From an uncultured Porphyromonadaceae bacterium (GTDB lineage: Bacteria; Bacteroidota; Bacteroidia; Bacteroidales; Paludibacteraceae): a stretch of 64,000 nucleotides of DNA. The notes under the pieces were generated by a model. The model was not told the origin of the DNA and ran no database searches. It worked only from the letters and a program-made list of their open reading frames with translations. Made by a program: the position numbers and the translations under genes. The stretch spans positions 39,244 through 103,243 of the forward strand of contig CASEAJ010000097.1 of the NCBI GenBank assembly GCA_949285425.1, given 5' to 3'. The first letter of the stretch is position 1. Every line of letters starts with the position of its first letter. Positions 52,385-61,979 of this stretch are shown one piece after another.

Positions 52385-53587
52385 ATGAGACGTGGACATG
52401 CCGACTTACCTCTCCATTATGGGACCGTACCCGCATGGCTGGCCCAACGCATGAGTCTGCTGGGAGGGGCCATTGTCGAAGCCATAGTCATGGAATATGG
52501 ACGGCCGGCCTTGTTACAGCGTTTGAGCGACCCGTTCTGGTTCCAGGCTTTAGGCTGTGTGTTGGGGATGGACTGGCACTCGTCGGGCATCACTACCTCC
52601 GTCATGAACGCATTGAAGAAAGCAATCAACAAACGCTCGGCCGAACTCGGCATTTATATATGCGGAGGCAGAGGAAAGGCTTCGCTCCGCACACCGGCCG
52701 AATTGCTGGAGGTGGCCGAAAAAACCGGACTGAACGGCAATGAACTGGTGCATCACAGCCGTTTGTCGGCCAAAGTGGATAATACGGCCGTGCAGGATGG
52801 TTTCCAGTTGTATTTACACTCATTTATAGTGACAGTGGATGGACATTGGGCTGTAGTTCAGCAGGGCATGAATCCCGATGAGCGTATGGCGAGACGCTAT
52901 CACTGGCTTTCTTCCTCCTTGAAGTCATTTACCGAGGAACCTCATGCCTCCGTATGTGGAAGAAATCTGGGACAAATCCTGAACCTGACTGACCGGCGGG
53001 CTTTGCCGACCAAAGCCGGCATTATAGAACTCACACATGAAAAACCCGACCGGCTCATGCGTGAGGTGTCACTTATCTTGCCCCGACATCACGATGTTAG
53101 GGTTGAAGACATAAACATGAAACGGCTCGGAGCTGCGTTGACTTTAGCGCATGAAACCAATGTACGCGACATGGAGTCGCTTCTTTTGCTTGAGGGCGTA
53201 GGACCACGTACTTTGCAGTCGCTTACACTGGTTAGCGAAGTTATTCACGGAACCCCTTCCCGTTTTTCCGACCCGGCACGTTTTTCTTTTGCACATGGCG
53301 GAAAAGACGGTCATCCTTTTCCTGTACCGACCCGGGTATACGATGAAACAATTGACATATTCGACAAGGCAATACACCAGGCCCAACTCGGAGAAAAGGA
53401 TAAAGCCGATGCACTGAAAAACCTTTCCCGCATCTCACAAGCTATGGAAAACAACTTTACCCCACGCAATTTTTTCGACGAATGGCTCGAACATGAACGT
53501 AGCAATTCATACCGTTACGGAGGAAAAACCGTTTCTGGGGATGCTCCCAAACCCAAGACACAGGATACACAGTTGTCACTGTGGTAG
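52385..53587 (+). CDS. DUF763 protein with HhH-like motif and C-terminal clamp-binding-like peptide
   Basis: 400 residues of the DUF763 family, found in scattered bacteria and archaea and of unknown function. The N-terminus RRGHADLPLHYGTVPAWLAQ and the GGRGKASLRTPAEL segment are characteristic. Two features hint at DNA work: a helix-hairpin-helix-like LEGVGPRTLQSLTLVSEV at 269-286, and the last five residues QLSLW, which resemble the QL(S/D)LF peptide that bacterial proteins use to dock on the sliding clamp. His/Asp-rich stretches (LPRHHDVRVEDIN) could bind metal. It starts 30 bp after the Sua5/YciO gene and converges on the ribonuclease gene with a 3-bp gap. Confidence 0.88.
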   Translation: MRRGHADLPLHYGTVPAWLAQRMSLLGGAIVEAIVMEYGRPALLQRLSDPFWFQALGCVLGMDWHSSGITTSVMNALKKAINKRSAELGIYICGGRGKASLRTPAELLEVAEKTGLNGNELVHHSRLSAKVDNTAVQDGFQLYLHSFIVTVDGHWAVVQQGMNPDERMARRYHWLSSSLKSFTEEPHASVCGRNLGQILNLTDRRALPTKAGIIELTHEKPDRLMREVSLILPRHHDVRVEDINMKRLGAALTLAHETNVRDMESLLLLEGVGPRTLQSLTLVSEVIHGTPSRFSDPARFSFAHGGKDGHPFPVPTRVYDETIDIFDKAIHQAQLGEKDKADALKNLSRISQAMENNFTPRNFFDEWLEHERSNSYRYGGKTVSGDAPKPKTQDTQLSLW

Positions 53588-53590
53588 CTG

Positions 53591-54997
53591 CTACAACATA
53601 AAAGTCTGCCTTACTTCCGGGATGGTCAGCCGGCGAAATCCTGCTTCATGCAAATGTTCCTTGTATTCCTGCAGGGCATCGGGTTCTCCATGGACCAGAA
53701 ATGTCTGTTTTATCTTGTCTTTGTCCACCGATTCGGAAAGAAAGTCTATCATTTCACTATAATCGCCGTGTGCAGAAAATCCTTCAATGCGGGCAATGCG
53801 GGCATTGACTTTATGGGGTTTGCCAAAGATGGAAATCTCTTTCAATCCCGGTTGTTGCAGGCGTGCCCCCAATGAAGTAGGTGTGCAATACCCCACCATG
53901 AGAATGGTATTGTTTGGATTTTCTATGTTGTTTGAGATATGGTGCTTGATACGTCCGGCTTCCGCCATACCCGAAGCCGATATGATGATACACGGTCTCT
54001 TGTAACTGTTCAGGGCTTTCGATTCTTCCACATCACTGATGTAGTGCAGTGAATTGAAACCGAACGGATCCGGGTCGGTCAGCATGGTCTCTTTCACATC
54101 ATCGTTCAGTGCATCGGTGTGCATGCGGAATATGTTCGTGGCGTTTACCGACAGCGGACTGTCAACAAAGACCTCTATGCGGGGCAATCTTCCTTCATTA
54201 TAAAACTGGTTCAGCGTGTAGACAATTTCCTGGGTACGTCCTACAGAGAAAGATGGAATAATGACTTTTCCCCAGCGTCGTACACATGTATCTTCTACAA
54301 TCTGCAACAGTTCTTCTCCTGTTTCTCCCAATGGTTTGTGCAGGCGGTTTCCGTAGGTAGACTCCGTGATGAGATAGTCGCACTGAGGGAAGGGTGACCA
54401 GCCCGAAAGCAGGTAATTACTTTTGCGTCCGATGTCGCCGGTATAGCAAATGTTCTTCACCTCCCCACCCTCTTTGATGCGGATATTGGCAGCACCGCTA
54501 CCCAGCATGTGGGCTGTATTGGTAAACTTTACGCTGATATGTTCATCTATGTACAGCCTTCGTCCATAAGCTGTGGTGACAAACAGTTCCATACACCGTT
54601 CGGCATGCACCACGTTGTAGATGGGCGATATCAACGGCAGATGTTTGCGTGCCTGTTTTTTGTTGAACCATTTGGCATCCAGTTCCTGTATATGGGCACT
54701 GTCAACCAGCATGATGGAACAAAGATCTCGCGTAGCCGGAGTACATACTACTGAACCTCTAAATCCTAATTTGTACAAGTAGGGTATCAGTCCCGAGTGG
54801 TCAATGTGTGCGTGGGTCAGTATTACGTGGTCTATTTCCTCCGGATTGAACCCCAAGTCGCGGTTCATGGCATCAGTTTCCAACCCTTTTCCTTGAAACA
54901 TGCCGCAATCAAGCAAAATCTTTTTTCCTTCGTCAGTCGTAATCAGAAACTTGCTTCCTGTCACCTCGCGGGTGGCTCCAATAAATTCGATTTTCAT
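53591..54997 (-). CDS. Beta-CASP metallo-beta-lactamase-fold ribonuclease
   Basis: 468 residues of the CPSF73/Ysh1-like MBL family. Zn ligands: THAHIDHSG (His62, His64, Asp66, His67), NTAHMLGSGA and CYTGDIG. The beta-CASP motifs are visible: A (TESTYGNRLH), B (IIISASGMAEAGRIKHHI) and C (VHGEPDALQEYKEHL), with the RMMBL segment VNARIARIEGFSAHGDYSEM. These act as RNA endo/exonucleases in the cytoplasm. The TRxVTGSK start (GATREVTGSKFLI) is typical. It converges on the DUF763 gene. The gap 54998-55131 shows nothing recognisable. Confidence 0.92.
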   Translation of the reverse strand: MKIEFIGATREVTGSKFLITTDEGKKILLDCGMFQGKGLETDAMNRDLGFNPEEIDHVILTHAHIDHSGLIPYLYKLGFRGSVVCTPATRDLCSIMLVDSAHIQELDAKWFNKKQARKHLPLISPIYNVVHAERCMELFVTTAYGRRLYIDEHISVKFTNTAHMLGSGAANIRIKEGGEVKNICYTGDIGRKSNYLLSGWSPFPQCDYLITESTYGNRLHKPLGETGEELLQIVEDTCVRRWGKVIIPSFSVGRTQEIVYTLNQFYNEGRLPRIEVFVDSPLSVNATNIFRMHTDALNDDVKETMLTDPDPFGFNSLHYISDVEESKALNSYKRPCIIISASGMAEAGRIKHHISNNIENPNNTILMVGYCTPTSLGARLQQPGLKEISIFGKPHKVNARIARIEGFSAHGDYSEMIDFLSESVDKDKIKQTFLVHGEPDALQEYKEHLHEAGFRRLTIPEVRQTFML

Positions 54998-55131
54998 AAG
55001 GTTAAAATTTTATCGTTTGGGGATAATGAATCTTTCTTTGACGTTGAACTTATACATTAAAAACAATCAAATGCCGGTTTTGCTTTTAGCACACATTGCT
55101 TTTAATGTTTTTTATAGGAAAATGGCATGGA

Positions 55132-56616
55132 TTATAAGGTTACCCCGGTTTTGAATATAGCAATTTCCCGATACCCTTTTTTCTCGTTATTCACCGGTTC
55201 TCCGCTCGCCACCCGGATAACATAGTCGATGAACCGTTCCTTTACACTTTCCATCGGTTCGCCTTCGGCTATTGTACCGGCATTGAAATCAATCCAACCT
55301 TTTTTTCTGTTGTACAAAAGCGTATTGGTCGACACTTTCAATGTAGGCACATAGGTTCCGAACGGTGTCCCCCGTCCGGTAGTGAACAGTACCATATGGC
55401 ATCCGCTTGATGCCAATGCAGTAGCAGCCACCAGGTCGTTGCCCGGAGCACTTAACAGGTTCAAGCCTTTGGTTGCGATGCGTCCGCCGTATGACAGTAC
55501 ATCCCGTACCAATGATTTGCCGCATTTTTGTGTGCACCCCAACGATTTCTCTTCCAAGGTAGAAATTCCTCCCGCTTTGTTACCAGGCGATGGGTTTTCA
55601 TACACAGGCTGGTCGTTTTTAAGAAAATACTCCTTGAAGTCATTGATGAGATGTACGGTTTTGTCGAAAGTGTTCCGGTCGGCACAACGGTTCATCAATA
55701 GGGTTTCTGCACCGAACATTTCGGGCACCTCGGTCAACACCGTAGTGCCTCCCTGGGCCACAAGAAAATCGGAAAATTCACCCAGCAAGGGATTGGCTGT
55801 AATGCCCGAAAGTCCGTCCGACCCTCCACATTTCAGTCCGATTTTCAGTTCCGACAATGGGATTTCCTCACGCACATCACCCGCTGCTACGGCATATATT
55901 TCACGCAGAAGCTGCATACCGGTTTCGTACTCATCGTCCACTTTTTGGGTTTCCATAAATTTGACACGTTTTTCATCCACTTCGCCCAGCAGTTCACGGA
56001 ATGCGCTCATTTGATTGTTTTCGCAACCCAACCCTACAACAAGTATGCCTCCTGCATTCGGATGCTGTACCATGTCGCGCAAAATGCGGCGTGTATTTTC
56101 ATGATCATCACCCAACTGCGAACAACCGTAATTATGCGGATAAGCCACAACGGCATCCACTCCTTTCTGGTTTGTTTCGGCACGCAGACGTTCGGCCAGC
56201 GTATTGACCGTGCCGTTCACACAACCCACAGTCGGTATAATCCATATTTCGTTACGTATTCCCACTTCGCCGTTGGCCCGGCGGTACCCTTGAAAGCTCA
56301 GACCACGGTCGGCTATGTCGAGTGTTACTTTATGCGGATGATATTCATACTCAAGCACACCTTCCAGATTGGTCTTTATGTTTTTTTCGTTCACCCAGTC
56401 TCCCTGTTTTATATCGGTGACTGCATGTCCTATTGGATTTCCATACTTTACTACGTGCTCTTGGGCACGAATGTCGGTCAATGCAAATTTATGTCCCATG
56501 GGTATGTCTGCACGTAAACAAAATTCATTGCCCGACACATTGACCCATTCCCCAGCCTGCATGTTCTGCAAAGCGACGGCCACATTGTCGGCCGGATTTA
56601 TTTTCAGATATTTCAT
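55132..56616 (-). CDS. uxaA: Altronate dehydratase
   Basis: 494 residues. It dehydrates D-altronate to 2-keto-3-deoxygluconate (KDG). The N-terminal SAF domain (about 1-100; ADNVAVALQNMQAGEWVNVS, AVTDIKQGDWVNEKNIKTNL) joins the UxaA/GarD catalytic domain, with IIPTVGCVNGTVNTLAERL, YPHNYGCSQLGDDHENTRRI, GLGCENNQMS, GLKCGGSDGLSGITANPLLG and LSAPGNDLVAATALASSGCH. The family needs Fe2+ or Mn2+. It lies 224 bp downstream of uxaB on the same strand; an imperfect hairpin and a terminator-like hairpin fill that gap, so uxaA may be expressed at a lower or separately tuned level. Confidence 0.95.
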   Translation of the reverse strand: MKYLKINPADNVAVALQNMQAGEWVNVSGNEFCLRADIPMGHKFALTDIRAQEHVVKYGNPIGHAVTDIKQGDWVNEKNIKTNLEGVLEYEYHPHKVTLDIADRGLSFQGYRRANGEVGIRNEIWIIPTVGCVNGTVNTLAERLRAETNQKGVDAVVAYPHNYGCSQLGDDHENTRRILRDMVQHPNAGGILVVGLGCENNQMSAFRELLGEVDEKRVKFMETQKVDDEYETGMQLLREIYAVAAGDVREEIPLSELKIGLKCGGSDGLSGITANPLLGEFSDFLVAQGGTTVLTEVPEMFGAETLLMNRCADRNTFDKTVHLINDFKEYFLKNDQPVYENPSPGNKAGGISTLEEKSLGCTQKCGKSLVRDVLSYGGRIATKGLNLLSAPGNDLVAATALASSGCHMVLFTTGRGTPFGTYVPTLKVSTNTLLYNRKKGWIDFNAGTIAEGEPMESVKERFIDYVIRVASGEPVNNEKKGYREIAIFKTGVTL

Positions 56617-56631
56617 AAGAATATATATAAG

Positions 56632-56708
56632 GCAGGTTCTATAAATTTCCCTCCATAGAAAAAGTTATACATTGTGGGCTTGTTTCATCAACGATTCATA
56701 GAACCCAC
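56632..56708. repeat. Imperfect inverted repeat in the uxaA leader, shared motif ATTCATAGAACCCACCT
   Basis: The plus-strand copy at 56692-56708 and an inverted diverged copy at 56632-56648 pair at most positions (GGTTCTAT with ATAGAACC). A third copy, identical over 17 bases, lies at 63661-63677. In the uxaA transcript the two would form a long-range hairpin close to the start codon. Confidence 0.55.
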
Positions 56709-56796
56709 CTAAACACTAAACAGAGTTTCCTGAATCCGTTTTTTGAGTGTCTTCCCCCGAAAATACACTCAAATATCCGGATTTGATTTTTATAAC

Positions 56797-56828
56797 ACAA
56801 AGCCGACAACATGATGTGCCGGCTTTGT
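56797..56828. terminator. Terminator-like hairpin after uxaB
   Basis: A 9-bp perfect stem (ACAAAGCCG at 56797-56805, CGGCTTTGT at 56820-56828) with a 14-nt loop lies 12 bp past the uxaB stop. On the minus strand the following T-tract is poor, so termination may be partial. Confidence 0.45.
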
Positions 56829-56840
56829 CCTTTTTGTTTT

Positions 56841-58283
56841 CTAACAAACCAATGTCTCTACTGTAGCACGCATTCCTTTTTCCTGAATGTCGGCCAGGTA
56901 ACGGGTCAGCCGTTCGGTCAACCCGGGAATGCGGTTGAGGTCCTCGCCCCAGATAAATTCAGCGGCCAGCACGCCTTGTGCAACGTGGGCCACATCCCCG
57001 TTGCTCCACAATTGTGCCAGCAGGTCAACAATGGCTTTGTCGTCGTTCGGTGTAATGTCGTCGTTGCCACGTTTGCCACCTTTATAGTATGTGATGATGC
57101 CGGCCAATCCCAAAATCAAGCCGTTTGGCAGTGTTCCCTTGCGTTCCAAATACAATTTCAGGCCAGGCAAGTCACGTGTCTTGAATTTTGGAAATGAGTT
57201 GAGCATGATACTGGTAACGAAATGTTTTACGAACGGATTACAGAAACGTTCCAGCACATCATGGGCAAACTTTTCCGATTCTTCCTGCGGCAGATCGAGT
57301 GTTGGCAACAGTTCATCGAACATGACCCGTCGCACATATTTGCCAATAACCTCATCTTCCACGCACTGACGCACGGTGTCGAGTCCCGACAGATAGCCTA
57401 CCGGCGACAATACAGTGTGAGGTCCGTTCAGCAGGGTCACTTTGCGGTCATGATAAGGTTTCTCATTGGGCACGAACAGCACATTCAGTCCGGCTTGGAC
57501 GGCCGGAAATTCTTTTGCCACTGTTTCCGGAGCCTCAATCACCCACAGGTGGAATATTTCCGCTTTTACCACCAGTTTGTCCTCTATTTTTATACGGTCC
57601 AATATTTCTTGAATTGTATCACGCGGATATCCGGGTACAATGCGGTCGACCAATGTGCAATACACACCACATGCCGTGTCAAACCAGTTTTTGAATTCGT
57701 CGCCCAATCCCCATAATTCAATGTATTGGTGAATGCACCTCTTCAGTTCCGTGCCATTGTGAAATATCAGTTCGCAGGGAAATATAATCCAACCTTTGTC
57801 TTGTGCTCCGTTGAACGTCTGGTAACGGTGATAGAGCAACTGTACCAACTTGCCCGGATAGGAAGTGGCCGGACGGTCACTCAGCCGGCAAGACGGGTCG
57901 AAGGCAATGCCAGCTTCGGTCGTGTTCGAGATGACGAAACGCATGTCGGGGTTTTCCGCCAACTGCATGTATTCATCAAACTGTTCATAAGGGTTCAATC
58001 CGCGCGTAATTACATCTATCAGTTCTATGCTGTCAACCGGTTGACCGTTGCTCAATCCTTGCAAATTGACATGATACAAGCCATCCTGTTCGTTAAGCAT
58101 GTTTACCATGCCTGTCGGGAGCGGTTGCACCACCACGACACCGGCATTGAAACCGGCAGTCCGGTTCATGTTATACACCATCCAGTCTACAAATGCCCGT
58201 AAAAAATTACCTTCTCCAAATTGAATGATCCGTTCGGGATAACGCGTCGTTCCCGAAACGTTCTGTCTATTCAGTTTTTCCAT
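56841..58283 (-). CDS. uxaB: Tagaturonate reductase
   Basis: 480 residues. It reduces D-tagaturonate to D-altronate with NADH. It belongs to the long-chain mannitol-dehydrogenase family: the N-terminal Rossmann motif RIIQFGEGNFLRAFVDWMVY, FVISNTTEAGI, the catalytic Lys region (NGPHTVLSPVGYLSG), NPFVKHFVTSIMLNSFPKFK and a C-terminal helical domain. The ATG at 58283 is preferred to a TTG two codons upstream. It is the first gene of the leftward arm of the hexuronate divergon and is divergent from uxaC. Confidence 0.95.
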   Translation of the reverse strand: MEKLNRQNVSGTTRYPERIIQFGEGNFLRAFVDWMVYNMNRTAGFNAGVVVVQPLPTGMVNMLNEQDGLYHVNLQGLSNGQPVDSIELIDVITRGLNPYEQFDEYMQLAENPDMRFVISNTTEAGIAFDPSCRLSDRPATSYPGKLVQLLYHRYQTFNGAQDKGWIIFPCELIFHNGTELKRCIHQYIELWGLGDEFKNWFDTACGVYCTLVDRIVPGYPRDTIQEILDRIKIEDKLVVKAEIFHLWVIEAPETVAKEFPAVQAGLNVLFVPNEKPYHDRKVTLLNGPHTVLSPVGYLSGLDTVRQCVEDEVIGKYVRRVMFDELLPTLDLPQEESEKFAHDVLERFCNPFVKHFVTSIMLNSFPKFKTRDLPGLKLYLERKGTLPNGLILGLAGIITYYKGGKRGNDDITPNDDKAIVDLLAQLWSNGDVAHVAQGVLAAEFIWGEDLNRIPGLTERLTRYLADIQEKGMRATVETLVC

Positions 58284-58368
58284 GTTCAATTAAAATTTGA
58301 CTTTTATCTGTTACGTATATGTTCTGTTTGTGTTGTAACCGCTGTCTTTGCACCGAAGTAATTTGTTA

Positions 58369-58425
58369 CAAAAATAGTATTTATTTTATGAAAATACTTT
58401 TTTTTCGTATTTTTGTGCGCGCACA
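58369..58425. promoter_or_regulatory. Divergent promoter region uxaB/uxaC with palindromic operator-like site
   Basis: A minus-strand TATTTTTG (complement of 58369-58376) faces uxaB and a plus-strand TATTTTTG (58408-58415) faces uxaC. The 12-bp perfect palindrome TGTGCGCGCACA (58414-58425) overlaps the end of the uxaC -7 box; its central CG recalls LacI-type operators. No regulator gene is in the cluster. Confidence 0.45.
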
Positions 58426-58533
58426 CACAACGAAGCATACGCAAAACCCCTGTTGAAAGTCGCATTTTTATGCAATGAGACAGGACATTGGGGTGTAATA
58501 GAAAATAATTATCATTGAACAAGACACTGTGTC

Positions 58534-59940
58534 ATGAAACAATTTATGGACAAGGACTTTTTGTTGCAAACGGAAACTGCACAAAAGTTGTATCACGAAC
58601 ATGCGGCGAAAATGCCGATTATCGATTATCATTGCCACCTCATTCCTTCCATGGTGGCCGAAGACTACCGTTTTAAATCATTGACCGAGATTTGGTTGGG
58701 AGGCGACCATTACAAGTGGCGGGCCATGCGTACCAATGGTGTGGACGAACGTTATTGCACCGGTACGGACACCACCGATTGGGAAAAGTTTGAAAAATGG
58801 GCAGAGACGGTGCCCTACACCATGCGCAATCCGTTGTATCACTGGACACACCTCGAGTTGCGCACTGCTTTCGGTATAGACAAGCTGGTTTCACCCCAGA
58901 CGGCACGCGAAATTTATGATGAATGTACGGCCAAACTGCAGACTCCCGAATACAGTGCCCGCAACATCATGCGGCGTTACCATGTTGAGGTGGTTTGTAC
59001 AACCGACGATCCGGTTGATTCGCTCGAACACCACATTAAAACCCGCAACGATGGGTTTGAAATAAAGATGTTGCCTACCTGGAGACCCGACAAGGCTATG
59101 GCGGTAGAAAACCCGGCAAGCTTCCGTTCCTATGTGGAAAAACTCTCCCGGGTGTCGGGAATAACCATTTCCTCGTTCGACGACATGATTTCCGCATTGC
59201 GCAAGCGTCAGGATTTCTTTGCCGAACAGGGTTGCCGTTTGTCCGACCACGGCATTGAAGAGTTTTATGCCGAGGACTACACCGATACCGAAATAAAGGC
59301 CATATTCAACAAGGTATACGGAGGCCAAAGCCTGAACCAGGAAGAGATACTCAAATTCAAATCGGCCATGCTGGTTGTCTTTGCCGAAATGGATTGGGAA
59401 AAAGGCTGGACACAGCAGTTCCACTACGGAGCCATACGCAACAACAATACCCGCTTGTTCAACCGCTTGGGCCCCGATACCGGTTTCGATTCCATTGGTA
59501 CATTTGCCACGGCAAAAGCCATGTCGAAGTTTTTTGACCGTCTGGACAAGCAGGACAAACTCACCAAAACCATCATTTATAACCTGAATCCCGCCGACAA
59601 TGAAATGCTGGCTACGATGATAGGCAATTTCCAGGACGGTAGTGTAGCCGGCAAAATGCAGTTCGGGTCGGGCTGGTGGTTCCTTGACCAGAAGGACGGC
59701 ATGGAACGCCAAATGAACGCCTTGTCGGTGTTGGGCCTGTTAAGCCGTTTTGTCGGTATGCTCACCGACTCGCGCAGTTTCCTTTCCTACCCGCGTCACG
59801 AATATTTCCGCCGGACGTTGTGCAACTTGCTCGGAAACGATGTGGAAAACGGATTGCTGCCTGCCTCCGAACTCGATTTCATCGGGCAAATGGTGGAAAA
59901 CATCAGTTACAACAATGCCAAAAACTTTTTCCGTTTTTGA
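58534..59940 (+). CDS. uxaC: Uronate isomerase
   Basis: 468 residues. It isomerises D-galacturonate to tagaturonate (and D-glucuronate to fructuronate). Amidohydrolase-type metal ligands are seen in PIIDYHCHL (His33, His35), with EVVCTTDDPVDSLEHH, LPTWRPDKAMAVENP, EMDWEKGWTQQFHYGAIRNN and the C-terminal LTDSRSFLSYPRHEYFRRTL. It opens the rightward arm. A 181-bp gap separates it from kdgK, with a possible internal -7 box, so kdgK may also have its own promoter. Confidence 0.96.
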   Translation: MKQFMDKDFLLQTETAQKLYHEHAAKMPIIDYHCHLIPSMVAEDYRFKSLTEIWLGGDHYKWRAMRTNGVDERYCTGTDTTDWEKFEKWAETVPYTMRNPLYHWTHLELRTAFGIDKLVSPQTAREIYDECTAKLQTPEYSARNIMRRYHVEVVCTTDDPVDSLEHHIKTRNDGFEIKMLPTWRPDKAMAVENPASFRSYVEKLSRVSGITISSFDDMISALRKRQDFFAEQGCRLSDHGIEEFYAEDYTDTEIKAIFNKVYGGQSLNQEEILKFKSAMLVVFAEMDWEKGWTQQFHYGAIRNNNTRLFNRLGPDTGFDSIGTFATAKAMSKFFDRLDKQDKLTKTIIYNLNPADNEMLATMIGNFQDGSVAGKMQFGSGWWFLDQKDGMERQMNALSVLGLLSRFVGMLTDSRSFLSYPRHEYFRRTLCNLLGNDVENGLLPASELDFIGQMVENISYNNAKNFFRF

Positions 59941-60067
59941 AAAAACAACAGGCATGAAAGGGGCTGCGTCTTGTGCTGTTGCTCGTTTTGATACAATAAC
60001 AGACGCGATTGATACAATGTTGATAGAGATGAGACAATATTTTAAGTGTCGTATTCCCGCCAACTCG

Positions 60068-60075
60068 TATATTTG
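60068..60075 (+). promoter_or_regulatory. Possible -7 box upstream of kdgK
   Basis: TATATTTG fits the Bacteroidetes -7 pattern 46 bp before the kdgK ATG; no -33 element is evident. Confidence 0.35.
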
Positions 60076-60121
60076 ACCCCTGAAATCATTCACGATACAA
60101 ACACATAAACATAAAAGAAAA

Positions 60122-61147
60122 ATGAGTAAGAAAATTGTGACATTAGGAGAAATCATGCTCCGTCTGTCGACCCCGGGCAATACCCGCTTCGTACAGTCCG
60201 ATTCGTTCGATGTTGTGTACGGAGGCGGCGAAGCCAACGTAGCAGTAAGTTGTGCCAACTACGGGCACGATGCCTATTTTGTAACCAAACTCCCGAAACA
60301 CGAAATCGGTCAGTCGGCTGTCAATGCTTTGCGCAGATATGGCGTAAAAACCGACTACATAGCCCGTGGTGGCGACCGTGTCGGCATTTATTATCTTGAA
60401 AGCGGAGCCGCCATGCGTCCGAGCAAGGTGATATATGACCGTGCCCATTCGGCCATTGCCGAAGCCGTACCATCCGATTTTGACTTTGATGCTATCATGC
60501 AGGGAGCCGACTGGTTCCACTGGTCGGGTATCACTCCGGCCATTTCCGACCAGGCTGCCGAACTTACCCGTCTGGCCTGCGAAGCAGCCAAGCGTCATGG
60601 TGTAACCGTGTCGGTCGACCTTAACTTCCGCAAAAAACTGTGGACGAAAGAAAAGGCACAATCCATCATGCGTCCGCTCATGAAGTATGTGGATGTTTGC
60701 ATTGGCAACGAAGAAGATGCCGAACTTTGTCTCGGATTCAAGCCCGACGCCAATGTCGAAGCCGGACAGACCGATGCCGAAGGCTACAAAGGCATTTTCA
60801 AACAAATGGCCGAAACTTTCGGTTTCAAGTACGTCATTTCTACCCTGCGCGAATCGTTCTCGGCCAGCCACAACGGTTGGAAGGCCATGATTTACGATGG
60901 CAAAGAGTTTTACACCTCCAAACGCTATGACATAGCACCTATTGTTGACCGTGTAGGCGGCGGCGACTCGTTTTCGGGTGGCATCATACACGGTCTGCTC
61001 ACCAAGGCCACACAAGGCGAGGCATTGGAGTTTGCCGTGGCTGCTTCTGCGCTGAAGCATACCATCAACGGCGACTTCAACCTGGTATCGGCTGAAGAAG
61101 TGGAAGCATTGGCCGGCGGTGATGCCAGCGGACGTGTACAACGGTAA
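60122..61147 (+). CDS. kdgK: 2-keto-3-deoxygluconate kinase (PfkB family)
   Basis: 341 residues. It phosphorylates KDG to KDPG with ATP. PfkB features: VTLGEIMLRLSTPGN at the start, VYGGGEANVAVSCANYG, the YDRAHSAIAEA segment, and the signature VDRVGGGDSFSGGIIHGLL with the anion hole and catalytic Asp. The order of neighbours (uxaC before, kdgA after) supports KDG as substrate. A 15-bp perfect hairpin follows 13 bp after the stop, before kdgA. Confidence 0.94.
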   Translation: MSKKIVTLGEIMLRLSTPGNTRFVQSDSFDVVYGGGEANVAVSCANYGHDAYFVTKLPKHEIGQSAVNALRRYGVKTDYIARGGDRVGIYYLESGAAMRPSKVIYDRAHSAIAEAVPSDFDFDAIMQGADWFHWSGITPAISDQAAELTRLACEAAKRHGVTVSVDLNFRKKLWTKEKAQSIMRPLMKYVDVCIGNEEDAELCLGFKPDANVEAGQTDAEGYKGIFKQMAETFGFKYVISTLRESFSASHNGWKAMIYDGKEFYTSKRYDIAPIVDRVGGGDSFSGGIIHGLLTKATQGEALEFAVAASALKHTINGDFNLVSAEEVEALAGGDASGRVQR

Positions 61148-61160
61148 ACCCATTTCGACG

Positions 61161-61212
61161 GTTCATTCATTTTCCTGTAGCGGTACATTGGCTAAGTGGA
61201 AAATGAATGAAC
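61161..61212 (+). other. Intercistronic hairpin between kdgK and kdgA
   Basis: GTTCATTCATTTTCC (61161-61175) and 61198-61212 are perfect 15-bp complements around a 22-nt loop. No T-tract follows, so it is unlikely to be a standard terminator; it could mark an RNA processing or stability boundary. Confidence 0.7.
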
Positions 61213-61267
61213 ATCGGTTTGGAAAATCAAGAAAAAAACAATCACAATCGGTATAAACAAATCAAAC

Positions 61268-61930
61268 ATGCGATTCAACAAACTGCAAGTGCTTTCCGCC
61301 ATGAAGGAAACGGGTATGGTGCCTGTGTTTTACCATGCCGATGCGGAAACAGCCAAACAAGTACTGAAAGCCTGCTACGCCGGTGGCGTGCGTGCTTTTG
61401 AGTTTACCAACCGGGGCGATTTTGCCCACGAAGTGTTCGGCGAGCTGGTGAAATTCGCCGCAAGCGAATGTCCGGACATGATTTTGGGAGTAGGTTCCAT
61501 TGTCGAACCGGCCGCAGCTTCGCTTTACATACAGCTGGGTGCCAACTTTGTGGTAGGACCCTTGTTCAACCCCGAAGTGGCCAAGGTGTGCAACCGCCGT
61601 CTGGTTCCCTACACACCGGGATGCGGTTCGGTGTCTGAAGTCGGATTTGCCCAGGAGTGCGGCTGCGACCTGTGCAAGGTGTTCCCCGGCGATGTGCTGG
61701 GTCCCAACTTCGTCAAAGGCTTGAAAGCCCCCATGCCCTGGTCAATGATTATGGTTACCGGAGGCGTGAAGCCCGAAGAAGAAAATCTCAAAGGATGGTT
61801 CAAGGCCGGTGCCACCTGTGTGGGCATGGGTTCCAACCTTTTCCCGAAAGAGGTGATAGCCGCCCGCGAGTGGAACAAGATAACCGAATTGTGTGCCCAT
61901 GCACTCGACATCATCAAGAAAGTAAAATAA
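61268..61930 (+). CDS. kdgA: KDPG/KHG aldolase
   Basis: 220 residues. A class I aldolase that splits KDPG into pyruvate and glyceraldehyde-3-phosphate. Visible: [20 protein letters not shown], the catalytic Glu in [51 protein letters not shown], and the Schiff-base Lys137 in [16 protein letters not shown]. The final phosphate site is [20 protein letters not shown]. It precedes exuT by 49 bp. Confidence 0.95.
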   Translation: MRFNKLQVLSAMKETGMVPVFYHADAETAKQVLKACYAGGVRAFEFTNRGDFAHEVFGELVKFAASECPDMILGVGSIVEPAAASLYIQLGANFVVGPLFNPEVAKVCNRRLVPYTPGCGSVSEVGFAQECGCDLCKVFPGDVLGPNFVKGLKAPMPWSMIMVTGGVKPEEENLKGWFKAGATCVGMGSNLFPKEVIAAREWNKITELCAHALDIIKKVK

Positions 61931-61979
61931 ATCATTTTTTACCCGTACGCTCCGTATGCGTACATAAAACTGACATTAC

